NCBI RefSeq assembly: GCF_000192865.1
Contig: NC_015276.1
Coordinates: 1-64,000 of the forward strand
Direction: 5' to 3'
From: Marinomonas mediterranea MMB-1
GTDB lineage: Bacteria > Pseudomonadota > Gammaproteobacteria > Pseudomonadales > Marinomonadaceae
DNA length: 64,000 bases
Shown: piece after piece, positions 26,791 through 35,100 of the stretch
How positions within the stretch are numbered: the first letter of the stretch is position 1
How the letters are laid out: each line of letters opens with the position of its first letter
Made by a program: the position numbers and the translations under genes
Notes under the pieces: generated by a model
What the model was told of the DNA's origin: nothing
What the model saw: only the letters and a program-made list of their open reading frames with translations
Databases searched by the model: none

Positions 26791-27207
26791 CTATTGATAG
26801 TTGAGGTCATATATTCGCCACTCAATGTGTTCGACCACATTGAGCAAACTATCTTCGATAGTTTTTGAACGCCAATTTGGGGTTTGAAAGCACGTGGATT
26901 TAGAGTCCGAAAGAAGAAGAACTCTCCTTGCGAGAGCATGAAGAACATTGGCAGACTTTAAAGCTTTTTTATACTCTGATCTAAGGTGCTCTTCGAGCTT
27001 TTCCTTCTCCTGCTTTTTCCAACCAGTAATTGCGACCCAGATGCCAGATGATGCAGCAAAAATTGAACCGAACGCCGCGAGAGCACTAAAAAATTCCTTT
27101 TTTAATAAACTGTAAACGGCATATTGATCAATGATTAATGCACATAATGCTATTCCAGTTAATAGGCCGAGGATTGCGAAGTAAAGCTCTCTAAACGTAA
27201 ATTTCAT
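26791..27207 (-). CDS. Hypothetical two-helix membrane protein (possibly truncated)
   Basis: A 138-residue protein with two predicted membrane helices (about residues 8-30 and 38-62), then a charged KKQEKEKLEEHLRSEYKKALK coiled-coil-like segment and a soluble tail ending IEWRIYDLNYQ. No family is recognised. It lies just downstream of a toxin-antitoxin pair in the same direction, 32 bases beyond yoeB. Open sequence in other frames beyond its stop suggests that a longer ancestral protein was truncated. Confidence 0.6.
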   Translation of the reverse strand: MKFTFRELYFAILGLLTGIALCALIIDQYAVYSLLKKEFFSALAAFGSIFAASSGIWVAITGWKKQEKEKLEEHLRSEYKKALKSANVLHALARRVLLLSDSKSTCFQTPNWRSKTIEDSLLNVVEHIEWRIYDLNYQ

Positions 27208-27239
27208 ACTGTCCTGGTTAGTGCATCTTATGATTTTTG

Positions 27240-27509
27240 TTAGTAGCCCTCGTAGTGCCCGCCTATTGCGAAGACATAGATATACCCGTCATCGAATGAG
27301 TAAATTAAGCGGTCTTTTTGCGAGATTCGCCTGGACCAAAGTCCTGTGAGGTTGTGGCGAAGTTGCTCTGGTTTGCCTATTCCTTGGCTTGGGTCGTTTC
27401 GTACTAGATTTTTTAAGAGGTTACAGAGTGACTTATGTAGTTTTGCATCTCGTTTTCGAAGTTCTTCGTAGACTTCCCAAGTTTTCCCTTCAAATACCAG
27501 TGATCTCAT
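27240..27509 (-). CDS. yoeB: YoeB-type mRNA interferase toxin
   Basis: An 89-residue RelE-superfamily toxin that cleaves mRNA at the ribosomal A site. It matches YoeB along its length: WEVYEELRKRDAKLHK, GIGKPEQLRHNLTGLWSRRI, DRLIYSF and the terminal HY pair. The glutamate, arginine and histidine positions expected for catalysis appear (KPE, WSRR, GGHY), and three extra residues follow HY. It starts inside the end of the antitoxin gene, the usual translational coupling. Confidence 0.92.
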   Translation of the reverse strand: MRSLVFEGKTWEVYEELRKRDAKLHKSLCNLLKNLVRNDPSQGIGKPEQLRHNLTGLWSRRISQKDRLIYSFDDGYIYVFAIGGHYEGY

Positions 27510-27762
27510 TCATTTCCTCGCTGGTTGGCTTATATCCCTGATTGCTCGAATGAGTTTGTAATGACTCTGCAATTTGTTTCATCAAGCTAGCGTTCTGGAG
27601 AACATAGAGTGTTTCCTGCTCTCTTTCCCAGTCGTCGGCGCTAATGACAACAAAATCTTCGCCTGCTCTACGGGTTACTTTGAGCGGGGTGTGGTTTTCC
27701 GTTACCTGCTCGATAAAGGCTTTCAGTTTATCTCTGAATTGATTTACGCTCACCGTATTCAT
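27490..27762 (-). CDS. yefM: YefM/Phd-type antitoxin
   Basis: A 90-residue antitoxin that neutralises YoeB and represses its own operon. MNTVSVNQFRDKLKAFIEQV and PLKVTRRAGEDFVVISADDWE are typical of the Phd/YefM DNA-binding fold, followed by a disordered toxin-binding tail. A GTG two codons upstream is also in frame, but GAGAGG is best placed for the ATG at 27762. It overlaps yoeB by 20 bases. Confidence 0.92.
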   Translation of the reverse strand: MNTVSVNQFRDKLKAFIEQVTENHTPLKVTRRAGEDFVVISADDWEREQETLYVLQNASLMKQIAESLQTHSSNQGYKPTSEEMNEITGI

Positions 27763-28111
27763 ATCCACCTCTCAGTTGTACGGAAATGTCGTACAAGTAT
27801 AGATAATAATCTAATAAATAGTAACCTTTGAATTAGATAATATCTTGAGAGGCTCACGTTGCTTTTTCTTCGAAAAACTTTCGTATTACAGCAATAATCT
27901 CGTGCTCTTTTTAGAAAAGGATACAGAGCAATAAAATAATATCTGTATCTAGGGAACATTTTTTGAATAAACGTATTCAAACGTTAGGGTAATTTTTAAT
28001 CCATTTTTTATACACCTTGATGAGCAAATGGAAACTTTTTGATTTGCTACATAGGTCGCAAGCAACATGTTGCCTTGAGAGTCGCCATTCTTTGTAGCGT
28101 CTTCGAGATAT
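27763..28111. other. AT-rich region upstream of yefM-yoeB
   Basis: Apart from the operator palindrome, nothing coding is supported here. A short frame on the minus strand (27759-27980) is low-complexity and has no ribosome site. Confidence 0.5.
27776..27796. promoter_or_regulatory. Putative YefM operator palindrome
   Basis: TTGTACG-N7-CGTACAA lies 14 bases before the yefM start. E. coli YefM-YoeB binds palindromes with a TGTACA core, and the arms here resemble that core (TGTACG/CGTACA), so autorepression is likely. Confidence 0.65.
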
Positions 28112-28150
28112 ATAAAAAAGCGGCGCTACTTAGGGAGGCAACGCCGCTTT
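28112..28150 (-). terminator. Intrinsic terminator of the TRAP operon
   Basis: On the minus strand a 9-bp AAAGCGGCG/CGCCGCTTT stem (28142-28150 with 28117-28125), 38 bases after the dctM stop, is followed by TTTTTT. Confidence 0.85.
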
Positions 28151-28187
28151 GGTTTTCAAATTACTGAGGAGATTAGACTGAAAGTCG

Positions 28188-29507
28188 TCATCCCATCACT
28201 TTGTTCGGTAACCACATTACTAGGTCTGGGAAACACATACAGATAATCAACACGAGTAGCTTGATTAATACGAACGGTGTTACTGAGCGGTAGATATCGA
28301 GCATGGTCACTCCTGGTGGAGCAATGCCTTTGAGATAGAACAAGGCAAACCCATAGGGCGGTGTTTGTACTGCAATCTCGATGTTAAGAATCATCAAGAT
28401 ACCAAACCAGATCGGGTCGAATCCAAGTGATACGGCAATCGGCGTAAAGATCGGTGCACACATCAGGACGATGATGAACTCATCGATAATAAAGCCCAGT
28501 AACAACATGATGATCTGGAACATGATGATCACCATAATGGGCGGCAGGCCGAGATCCTGTGTAAAGCTGGCCACCATATTCTGTACGCCCATCAGCAGAT
28601 GGAAGTTACTGAATACCGTTGCACCAAAGATGATCCACATAGCGACACTGACCAAAAGTGCTGCCTGAAATCCGGCTTTCTGCACCATTCGCGGTTTAAA
28701 GCGTTTGAACAGAATCGCTAATAAAATGGCGCCAACAACACCAATCGCGCCCGACTCGGTGGGCGTTGCGATTCCCATTATGATACTGCCGAGTACGGCC
28801 ACAATGAGCACCAAAGACAAAAGACCGTCACGACCTACAAGGAGCTTCTCTTTGGTGGTCGGTGGCGTTTCTGGTACCACATCGAGTGGGGCTTTCTTTG
28901 GGTTCAGCTTACATGAGATAACGATGTAGGTGATCAACAACACAATGGTGATTAGCGCAGGCACCAAGGCGGCAATGAACATGCGACCAACTGAGTTTTG
29001 GGTCGATGATGCGAACATGATCATAGGAATGCTCGGCGGAATAAGAATCCCTAGGCCACCACCGGCCATGATGACTCCCAGTGCTAGGCGTTTATCGTAA
29101 CCGCGTTCGAGCATCGGGCGAAGTGCGATACTTCCCGAAGTCATGATGCCTGCCCCGATGATGCCCACCATGGCCCCAATCATTGAACAAACAATAACGA
29201 CACTAATTGCCAGAGAGCCGCGTACTTTACCAATGATTAGCTGACTGGCATTAAACATTGCGTCGCCAATGCCTGAGCGTGTGAGCAATTGTCCCATGTA
29301 AATATACAGAGGAATCGCGAGCAGGATAAAGCTAAAATGCGTGCCTTCAAGTGTTGTTGGGATCACGTTAAACAACGCATCGCCCCACGTTATGTAGCCG
29401 ATCGCCATAGCGATACCACCAAGTGCAAAGCCCACTTGAGCACCCAGTGCGAAGGTCACTAAAATACAGACAAGTAATACGCCTGTTAATACTTCAATAC
29501 TCATCAT
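28188..29507 (-). CDS. dctM: TRAP transporter large permease (DctM)
   Basis: The 12-helix channel subunit of a tripartite ATP-independent periplasmic transporter, which uses the sodium gradient to import organic acids or related solutes. The 439 residues show family segments GAQVGFALGGIAMAIGY, GIIGAGIMTSGSIALRPML, LGILIPPSIPMIMFA and TPTESGAIGVVGA. It starts three bases after the dctQ stop. The substrate is not encoded in this subunit; hydroxyproline catabolism nearby makes a proline-like solute possible. Confidence 0.95.
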   Translation of the reverse strand: MMSIEVLTGVLLVCILVTFALGAQVGFALGGIAMAIGYITWGDALFNVIPTTLEGTHFSFILLAIPLYIYMGQLLTRSGIGDAMFNASQLIIGKVRGSLAISVVIVCSMIGAMVGIIGAGIMTSGSIALRPMLERGYDKRLALGVIMAGGGLGILIPPSIPMIMFASSTQNSVGRMFIAALVPALITIVLLITYIVISCKLNPKKAPLDVVPETPPTTKEKLLVGRDGLLSLVLIVAVLGSIIMGIATPTESGAIGVVGAILLAILFKRFKPRMVQKAGFQAALLVSVAMWIIFGATVFSNFHLLMGVQNMVASFTQDLGLPPIMVIIMFQIIMLLLGFIIDEFIIVLMCAPIFTPIAVSLGFDPIWFGILMILNIEIAVQTPPYGFALFYLKGIAPPGVTMLDIYRSVTPFVLIKLLVLIICMCFPDLVMWLPNKVMG

Positions 29508-29510
29508 GAT

Positions 29511-30059
29511 TTAGTCTTCCTCGTCGATTATGTCGAATTCTGGCAAGAGTGTAGTGCCAGTACATACGTGGTATGCGTCGCGCATCCAATCGCTTGAGAA
29601 TTGTAATATCAGCATCACACTTGCAACGGCCATCATGACCCAGTAGTGGTGCATGTGAGGTGCCCATTCGCTTTGGCGACGGTAGTTGTATTCAATCGCT
29701 TCCTCGAATTTACCAATGCTCATTTTTAGAACAATGGCCATGAAGAAGATCGCCAAAGCAAACGAAAGCAGATTAAAGATACTGCGGACACGAGGAGAAA
29801 CTTGGTTGTAAAGGATATCGACATTAATATGAGCGCGTCGCTGTTGCGCGTACGCACCACCCAAAGCGGCGATATAGCCAAACATAAAGAGTGAAAGGTC
29901 GTATGCCCAAATGGTCGGCTTATTCAGGAAATAGCGCGAGAATACTTCGAAGGCCACGACAAATGCCAGCATAGGCATTACATAAGATACTGATTTTCCT
30001 GTAAATTCCACTACTTTGTGGACTACAAGACAATAGCTGCGTATCGCTGCTGTTATCAT
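29511..30059 (-). CDS. dctQ: TRAP transporter small permease (DctQ)
   Basis: The four-helix partner of DctM that anchors and shapes the transporter. The 182 residues include VFSRYFLNKPTIWAYDLSLF, a characteristic DctQ motif, and GGAYAQQRRAHINVDILY. It lies between dctP and dctM in the usual order, separated from dctP by two hairpins. Confidence 0.94.
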   Translation of the reverse strand: MITAAIRSYCLVVHKVVEFTGKSVSYVMPMLAFVVAFEVFSRYFLNKPTIWAYDLSLFMFGYIAALGGAYAQQRRAHINVDILYNQVSPRVRSIFNLLSFALAIFFMAIVLKMSIGKFEEAIEYNYRRQSEWAPHMHHYWVMMAVASVMLILQFSSDWMRDAYHVCTGTTLLPEFDIIDEED

Positions 30060-30093
30060 GGAAATTACCTCAGGGGATGAATGAAAAAAGGCG

Positions 30094-30167
30094 AGTTTAG
30101 GGAAGGCGTTAACCTTGTAAACTCACCCTGAGTCGTGCTTAGAACCTCTCGGCTAGACACCGAGAGG
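30094..30167 (-). promoter_or_regulatory. Two hairpins between dctP and dctQ
   Basis: A GAGTTTA/TAAACTC stem (30094-30100 with 30119-30125) and an 8-bp CCTCTCGG/CCGAGAGG stem (30145-30152 with 30160-30167) fill the 123-base gap. Neither has a T tract. Such hairpins after binding-protein genes commonly protect the upstream mRNA so that dctP is made in excess. Confidence 0.6.
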
Positions 30168-30182
30168 GAACACAATATCGAC

Positions 30183-31208
30183 TTATTGCTCTTTGCGCAG
30201 GATGTCGATTAGCTGCTTGCTGTACTTGTCTTCGGCTGCGTACTCATCCCATAGACCTGCACCTGCTGCTGCCCATGCTTCACGGTCAGAGGCACTTGGC
30301 TCTGGGCTCCACTGAAGGCCTTTTGCTTCCATTTCAGCAACGGCTTGTGATTCCCAAAGCTTAGACTTCGTCATTTGTTCTTGAGCATGTATGGTTGTCG
30401 CTGCTTTAACAATGGCTTTCAAGTCTGGTGTCAACTTGTTCCAAGCGTTGCGGTTAACGATGATCGGCAACACTTGTGCGCCTGCTAGAGGCAGTTTGTA
30501 CATGTATTTAGCCACTTCAACATGGTTACCATCGCGGTGGTCAATCATGTTAGAACCGATAGAACCGTCGATAACACCTGTTGAAAGAGAGGTGTAGATT
30601 TCAGACCAAGCTAGAGAAACCGGTGATGCACCTAGGTTACGTAGGAACTTACCGTAAGCGCCTGGCGCACGGATTTTCAAACCTTTGAAGTCTTCGATAG
30701 ACGTAATTGGCTTCTTGGTGATGATGTAAACCGGTGGCTGAATATAAGGGTCAAGCCACACTAAACCTTGTGAGCCGTAGGCTTCGGTTAGAACCTTGCC
30801 CCATCCTTTTTCGTGGAACAGTGTAGAAAGCTCTGCGACATCGTCAGTTCCGCCTGGAAGACCGATTTCGACAACACCTGCAGGAAGTTCACCTGCGTGC
30901 ATAGATTGGAATGGAGCACCCATGGTCACTAGGCCCGTTTTGGTTGCGCCTAGGATGCCTGATGTACCGACGCCTTCGCCAGAGTAAAGAACTTGTACTT
31001 TGATGCGACCATCAGACATTGTCTCGATGTTCTTCGCCAGGTTTTCGTATACTGCACCGAACGCTGTACCGCGTCCGTATAGGTTTGCGAAACGCCAATT
31101 GTGATCTGCTGCTTGAGCTGCAGTTGAAGCAACTGCACTAAAACCTAATGCTACGGCAAGAGAGCTCGTAACCAAGTGCTTCTTTAGTTTTTTTACTGTA
31201 TTGAGCAT
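30183..31208 (-). CDS. dctP: TRAP transporter substrate-binding protein (DctP)
   Basis: The periplasmic binding protein of the TRAP system. The 341 residues start with a signal peptide ending in AAQA (cleavage near residue 34), followed by DHNWRFANLYGRGTAFG. The segments TKKPITSIEDFKGLKIRAPG and SLSTGVIDGSIG are diagnostic of DctP proteins; the conserved arginine in KIRAPG usually contacts the substrate carboxylate, so a carboxylated ligand is likely. GAGG precedes the start. First gene of dctPQM. Confidence 0.95.
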   Translation of the reverse strand: MLNTVKKLKKHLVTSSLAVALGFSAVASTAAQAADHNWRFANLYGRGTAFGAVYENLAKNIETMSDGRIKVQVLYSGEGVGTSGILGATKTGLVTMGAPFQSMHAGELPAGVVEIGLPGGTDDVAELSTLFHEKGWGKVLTEAYGSQGLVWLDPYIQPPVYIITKKPITSIEDFKGLKIRAPGAYGKFLRNLGASPVSLAWSEIYTSLSTGVIDGSIGSNMIDHRDGNHVEVAKYMYKLPLAGAQVLPIIVNRNAWNKLTPDLKAIVKAATTIHAQEQMTKSKLWESQAVAEMEAKGLQWSPEPSASDREAWAAAGAGLWDEYAAEDKYSKQLIDILRKEQ

Positions 31209-31947
31209 GTGTTACCTCGTGATAATTTTGTATTTAAAGGATTACTTCATCCTCGAAGTGGTTTCCTTAATTCGATCCTTTCAAAAAGGCGGATTCTGTT
31301 AAAGCGTATGAAATCTACTTAAAGTTTTATCAGCATCAAACAATCAATTTCCAATAAAAAGAGTCAATAAATCAGAATGATAGAGCACCATAACTGATCT
31401 CTGAGAGAGGATTAACGCACCTAAACAGTGCTTTATGATTGATTTCATTAGATGTTTAAGTGGAAATAGGACAAATCATAGGTGTTCGTTTTATATGCAT
31501 TTTTTTATCATAATCACCGTAATAGCACATATCGAGATAACGGTGGATCAATAAAAGCCAAATTAACCTGTTCGATTATGGTGCAAAACTATCATGCCGC
31601 CCTCTTTTTAATCTTTTTCTTTAACCCATAAAAAAAGCCCGCAGACGTAAGCCTACGGGCTAAAACAAAAGACTGCTGAAAGACTTCAGAAGAACAATGC
31701 ACGTTGGTCTAAAGAAGTGTTGTCGATGGGAAGTTACACAGAGCATCGTGCAAATCGACGTTATACAAGGTAAAGAAGGTTTCAGTTTGATGAAAGCCAA
31801 TCTATTCAACTTAAAGTTGTGCTGGAATCGAACTAATATTTAATTTTTGATAGGTATCATATTTTATTAGAGGTATTCTAATAGCTTAAGAGGTAAGGCA
31901 CCTGTTATTTGGTAAGTTTATTAAGGCTAGTTTATTAAGGTAAGCTG
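31209..31947. other. 739-base gap upstream of dctP and the LysR gene
   Basis: No protein-coding gene is supported. It should contain the dctP promoter (minus) and the LysR promoter (plus). Between them is an unassigned terminator at 31631-31661 reading on the minus strand. The AT-rich stretch 31840-31880 could be the LysR promoter. Confidence 0.5.
31631..31661 (-). terminator. Orphan intrinsic terminator
   Basis: On the minus strand a 9-bp stem with one mismatch (31653-31661 with 31636-31644) runs into TTTTTT. No annotated gene ends here: the nearest upstream sequence is 286 bases of apparently noncoding DNA. It may end a small RNA or act as an attenuator in the dctP leader. Confidence 0.7.
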
Positions 31948-32892
31948 ATGAGCGCTAAAAGTTATTCACTTGGCCAAGTAGGCGATTACGAGATAAAACA
32001 ACTGAAAGTGTTTAAGACCGTTGTGGATTGCGGAGGTTTTTCGGCCGCCGAAACGTCGCTCAATATCGGTCGATCGACCATCAGTTTGCACATATCTAAC
32101 CTCGAATCTCGATTAAACCTTGTACTTTGTAAGCGGGGGCGAGGCGGTTTCTCTCTCACCGAAGAAGGTGAGATTATTTATGCAATGACTGAGAAGCTAT
32201 TGGGGACGCTGGATGCGTTTCGCTCAACCGTTAATAACCTGAATTCCAGTTTAACTGGCTCATTGCGTATCGCCTTGTCTGATAAAGTAAGTTTAGACCC
32301 TCGCAGCCGCTTCCCTGAGTTGGTTCATCATTTTTCTGTTGAAGCGCCAGAGGTTTCTATCACCACAAATGTTGCTTCGATGAATAACATTGAGCGCATG
32401 ATTCTAAATGATGAGGTTGATGTCGGTTTTATCCCCTATCACCGTAAATTGGACGGTCTGGATTACATCCATCTTTATAGCGATACCTGCTATCTATACG
32501 CGGCTAAAGATCACCCTTTGACTCGTATGTCTGAAAGCGAACAGTTAGAAAGCCTTGATTTGTTTCAGGCGACGCACGGAGGCTTGAAGCCCCATCAAGG
32601 TGTCAGTGAACATTTAACTAAGATGAACTTGTCTGCAATTAGCTACTTTTACGATAGCCGACTGGCGTTAATTTTATCTGGGCAATACATTGGTTTTTTA
32701 CCAGAAAAGTATTCTGCGCCTTATGTCGAAGCGGGCGATATTCAAGCCATAGCCGTCAATGAACGTTTTTATGATTTGGGCATGGCGGTTGCTACAAAGA
32801 AGACCGCGCAGCCAAGTAAGCCTAGAGAGTTGTTTTTGCAAACCATTAGGCAAGTGTTTAATCAAGAAGAGCTTGATGCTGCGCCCTATTAA
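31948..32892 (+). CDS. LysR-family regulator
   Basis: A 314-residue regulator. The DNA-binding part reads IKQLKVFKTVVDCGGFSAAE and LNIGRSTISLHISNLESRL, preceded by an extra 15-residue N-terminus. The effector domain begins near LTGSLRIALSDKVS. It is divergent from dctPQM across 739 bases, so regulation of the transporter is plausible though not shown. Confidence 0.9.
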   Translation: MSAKSYSLGQVGDYEIKQLKVFKTVVDCGGFSAAETSLNIGRSTISLHISNLESRLNLVLCKRGRGGFSLTEEGEIIYAMTEKLLGTLDAFRSTVNNLNSSLTGSLRIALSDKVSLDPRSRFPELVHHFSVEAPEVSITTNVASMNNIERMILNDEVDVGFIPYHRKLDGLDYIHLYSDTCYLYAAKDHPLTRMSESEQLESLDLFQATHGGLKPHQGVSEHLTKMNLSAISYFYDSRLALILSGQYIGFLPEKYSAPYVEAGDIQAIAVNERFYDLGMAVATKKTAQPSKPRELFLQTIRQVFNQEELDAAPY

Positions 32893-32949
32893 AGTGGCGT
32901 AATATCTGTCTGTTGAGGCTATTGTGTGATTTTCTGCAAAGGTCTAATT

Positions 32950-33870
32950 TTATAGTTTCGTTGGGCTGTATGGGTTTAGTATGTTTCCCTCGCTTTCTTG
33001 CTGTATCCATTTCACAAAGGCATTGATACGCTCAAGCCTCGGTGACTTTTTTGAATGTGCTAAGTAAAACGTGAGAGGTTCGGCGAGTGGAAGGTCGAAT
33101 GGCTTCACAAGTTCGCCTCGCTCTAGTTCTTCTTGAACCATAAATTCGGGGCATAAAAAGACGCCATGCCCTGCTTTGACTGCACTGATACCCATATACC
33201 AAGAGCTGACCTCTGCCCATAAATGTTCTTTCCCCGCAATGGTTAAATCGTATTCCTTGCCCCACTGAGACCAGCTGTATTCGGGTAACGTTGTTTGAAT
33301 GAGCCAACAACATAGAAAATCTTCGATGTCTTTAAAACCGATGCGTTGAAACAGTTCACGAGAACAAATAGGTACAATAGGAGAGGTAAGTAATATTTGA
33401 TTTTCTGTATCCTCTCTTAGTATTGGATCGTTATAGATAGATACGTCTATATCGCCTGACTGTAGGTCTGGTAGCTCTTCTGCTGAAAAGAGCCTGACCG
33501 TAATATTGCTGTGCATGTCGGAGAAACGCCAAAGTCTTGGCATAAGCCATAGTGAGCTGATACTTTGCAGACCATATACCGTCAGGCTGCCAGCCATGGG
33601 TTCGAGCTTCACACTGTTTAGCCCCTGTTCAATTTGTTCGAATCCTGAGCTTAAGTGGTCCGTGAGTGTCTTTCCTTGGCTGGTTAGCAGCATTTTTCGA
33701 CCTGATCGATAGAACAAAGACACGCCAAGGTATTCTTCCAGCAATCGTATTTGCTGACTGACCGCCGCTTGCGTAACCGACAGCTTACGCGCCGCATCGG
33801 TATAGCTTTGAGTTTCGCTGGCGACCACGAAGTAATGGGCTGCTTTTAAATGTGCTAAACGAGTGCTCAT
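32950..33870 (-). CDS. LysR-family regulator, GcvA-like
   Basis: A 306-residue regulator with HTH AAHYFVVASETQSYTDAA and LSVTQAAVSQQIRLLEEYLG, followed by LFYRSGRKMLLTSQG, a hallmark of the GcvA/AmpR branch. Its gene converges with the preceding LysR gene and is divergent from a small DUF1127 gene. The target is unknown. Confidence 0.9.
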   Translation of the reverse strand: MSTRLAHLKAAHYFVVASETQSYTDAARKLSVTQAAVSQQIRLLEEYLGVSLFYRSGRKMLLTSQGKTLTDHLSSGFEQIEQGLNSVKLEPMAGSLTVYGLQSISSLWLMPRLWRFSDMHSNITVRLFSAEELPDLQSGDIDVSIYNDPILREDTENQILLTSPIVPICSRELFQRIGFKDIEDFLCCWLIQTTLPEYSWSQWGKEYDLTIAGKEHLWAEVSSWYMGISAVKAGHGVFLCPEFMVQEELERGELVKPFDLPLAEPLTFYLAHSKKSPRLERINAFVKWIQQESEGNILNPYSPTKL

Positions 33871-33961
33871 AAGATTATCTAATAGTATTGTTTAGATTAT
33901 AACGTTCGTTTTTACGCCTATTTCCTCCCAAAATAAAGCTTAATTATTGAGGAGGTCTATT

Positions 33962-34159
33962 ATGTTGACGTTATTTTTATGGTTAAACCAGAAAGTGTTA
34001 GATCGCTATAATGCCTATTTAGAAAGTCAAAAGCGCTATAAAGAAAAGCTAAGTATACGTGAAGCACAGCGGGCCGCAGATGCACTTCCTGATTATTTAA
34101 AACGAGATATGGGCATTGCTCCGTATGGTGAAAGGCTTTCAAAGGATAAGAAAATTTGA
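33962..34159 (+). CDS. DUF1127 (YjiS-like) small protein
   Basis: A 65-residue basic protein. The C-terminal DALPDYLKRDMGIAPYGE matches the short DUF1127 helix-turn motif. Members are small, often stress- or phosphate-related, and some bind RNA. GAGGAGG stands just before ATG 33962, so a possible TTG start at 33947 inside that ribosome site is rejected. It is divergent from the GcvA-like regulator. Confidence 0.75.
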   Translation: MLTLFLWLNQKVLDRYNAYLESQKRYKEKLSIREAQRAADALPDYLKRDMGIAPYGERLSKDKKI

Positions 34160-34187
34160 TTTCTAAGGCGTTGATTATTCAACATGT

Positions 34188-34261
34188 CTGCTCACTCTCG
34201 CCTTGATCGGCTGTTTCTCTGATAAGACGGAAGTTCATAAGACTTATTCGTACCTTCCCTA
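34188..34261 (-). repeat. Dispersed repeat, copy C (74 bp)
   Basis: It differs from 21854-21927 at five of 74 bases. It is intergenic here, yet the reading frame used by the DUF4865 C-terminus in copy A remains open and ends in a stop. Confidence 0.85.
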
Positions 34262-34344
34262 GTGGGCTCTTATGGCTAACGACTCTTTCACGTATTATGA
34301 TGGAGGCAATAAAGCATCGTTTGAGTAGTGTAAGGGGATAGTCG

Positions 34345-35022
34345 TTGGTTCAAAAGAGAGCGGTCGTTCGTCAGAGTTTACCCGATTTGATTGTGTCAGA
34401 TCTTCGCAAACGTATTTTATCCGGAGAGCTGGCTGAGGGGTGCTTGATTCGACAGGAAATGCTCGCGGAAGAATACGATGTTTCCCGTATGCCAATACGA
34501 GAGGCGCTAAAGCGCCTTGATGCAGAAGGGCTGGTGGTGTTTCAAAATAACCGAGGCGCCACGGTCACAAAGCATACGCTGGAAGAAATAGCTGAGATTT
34601 TCGATGTACGAATTCTATTGGAAGCGGATCTGTTTCGGCGTGCGATTCCAAACATGAAAAACAGTGACTTTCATCATTGTCAGAACCTACTTGAAGAAAT
34701 GGACGAGTCCTACTCCGCTGGCCGAGTCGCCGATTGGGGGCCGTTAAATAGTCAATTTCACAGTGCTTTATATGAGGCTGCAGATCGTACTTTGACAAAC
34801 AGTCTATTGGAACGAGTGAGCCTTCAAGCCAATCGCTATGTTGCCTTGCACATTGATCTACTCAATCATACCGACAGTGCACGTTCAGACCACACAACAC
34901 TGCTTGAGCTTGCAAAAAACGGTCAGGTGGAAGACGCAGTGCAATCTCTGACTTCCCACCTAGAAAGTACGAAGGAACAAGTATTGGCGTATGTGGAGCG
35001 TACACGTAAGTCGAGTGACTGA
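34345..35022 (+). CDS. GntR-family regulator, FCD (FadR) subgroup
   Basis: A 225-residue regulator. The N-terminal winged helix contains LPDLIVSDLRKRILSGELAEG and LAEEYDVSRMPIREALKRLDAEGLV; the C-terminal FCD domain has a probable metal or ligand site with histidines such as NSQFHSALYEAA and SDHTTLLEL. The start is TTG at 34345 with AAGGGG eight bases upstream; no ATG fits. This subgroup often controls hydroxyproline and amino-acid catabolism, so the operon at 37571-40784 is a likely target. Confidence 0.9.
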   Translation: MVQKRAVVRQSLPDLIVSDLRKRILSGELAEGCLIRQEMLAEEYDVSRMPIREALKRLDAEGLVVFQNNRGATVTKHTLEEIAEIFDVRILLEADLFRRAIPNMKNSDFHHCQNLLEEMDESYSAGRVADWGPLNSQFHSALYEAADRTLTNSLLERVSLQANRYVALHIDLLNHTDSARSDHTTLLELAKNGQVEDAVQSLTSHLESTKEQVLAYVERTRKSSD

Positions 35023-35100
35023 GCACGGCACTCATTCTTATAAAAATAGACTGTTATAAAAGGCAAAAACACGCTGTACCTATCGAATGACTTTCATAGG

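Noticed and set aside
27759..27980. 73-codon frame upstream of yefM
   Set aside because: It overlaps the antitoxin start and operator, is compositionally biased and has no start signal.
34188..34495. Open minus-strand sequence through repeat copy C into the GntR gene
   Set aside because: It has no start signal and the upstream part is a shadow of the GntR coding sequence; only the repeat itself is meaningful.
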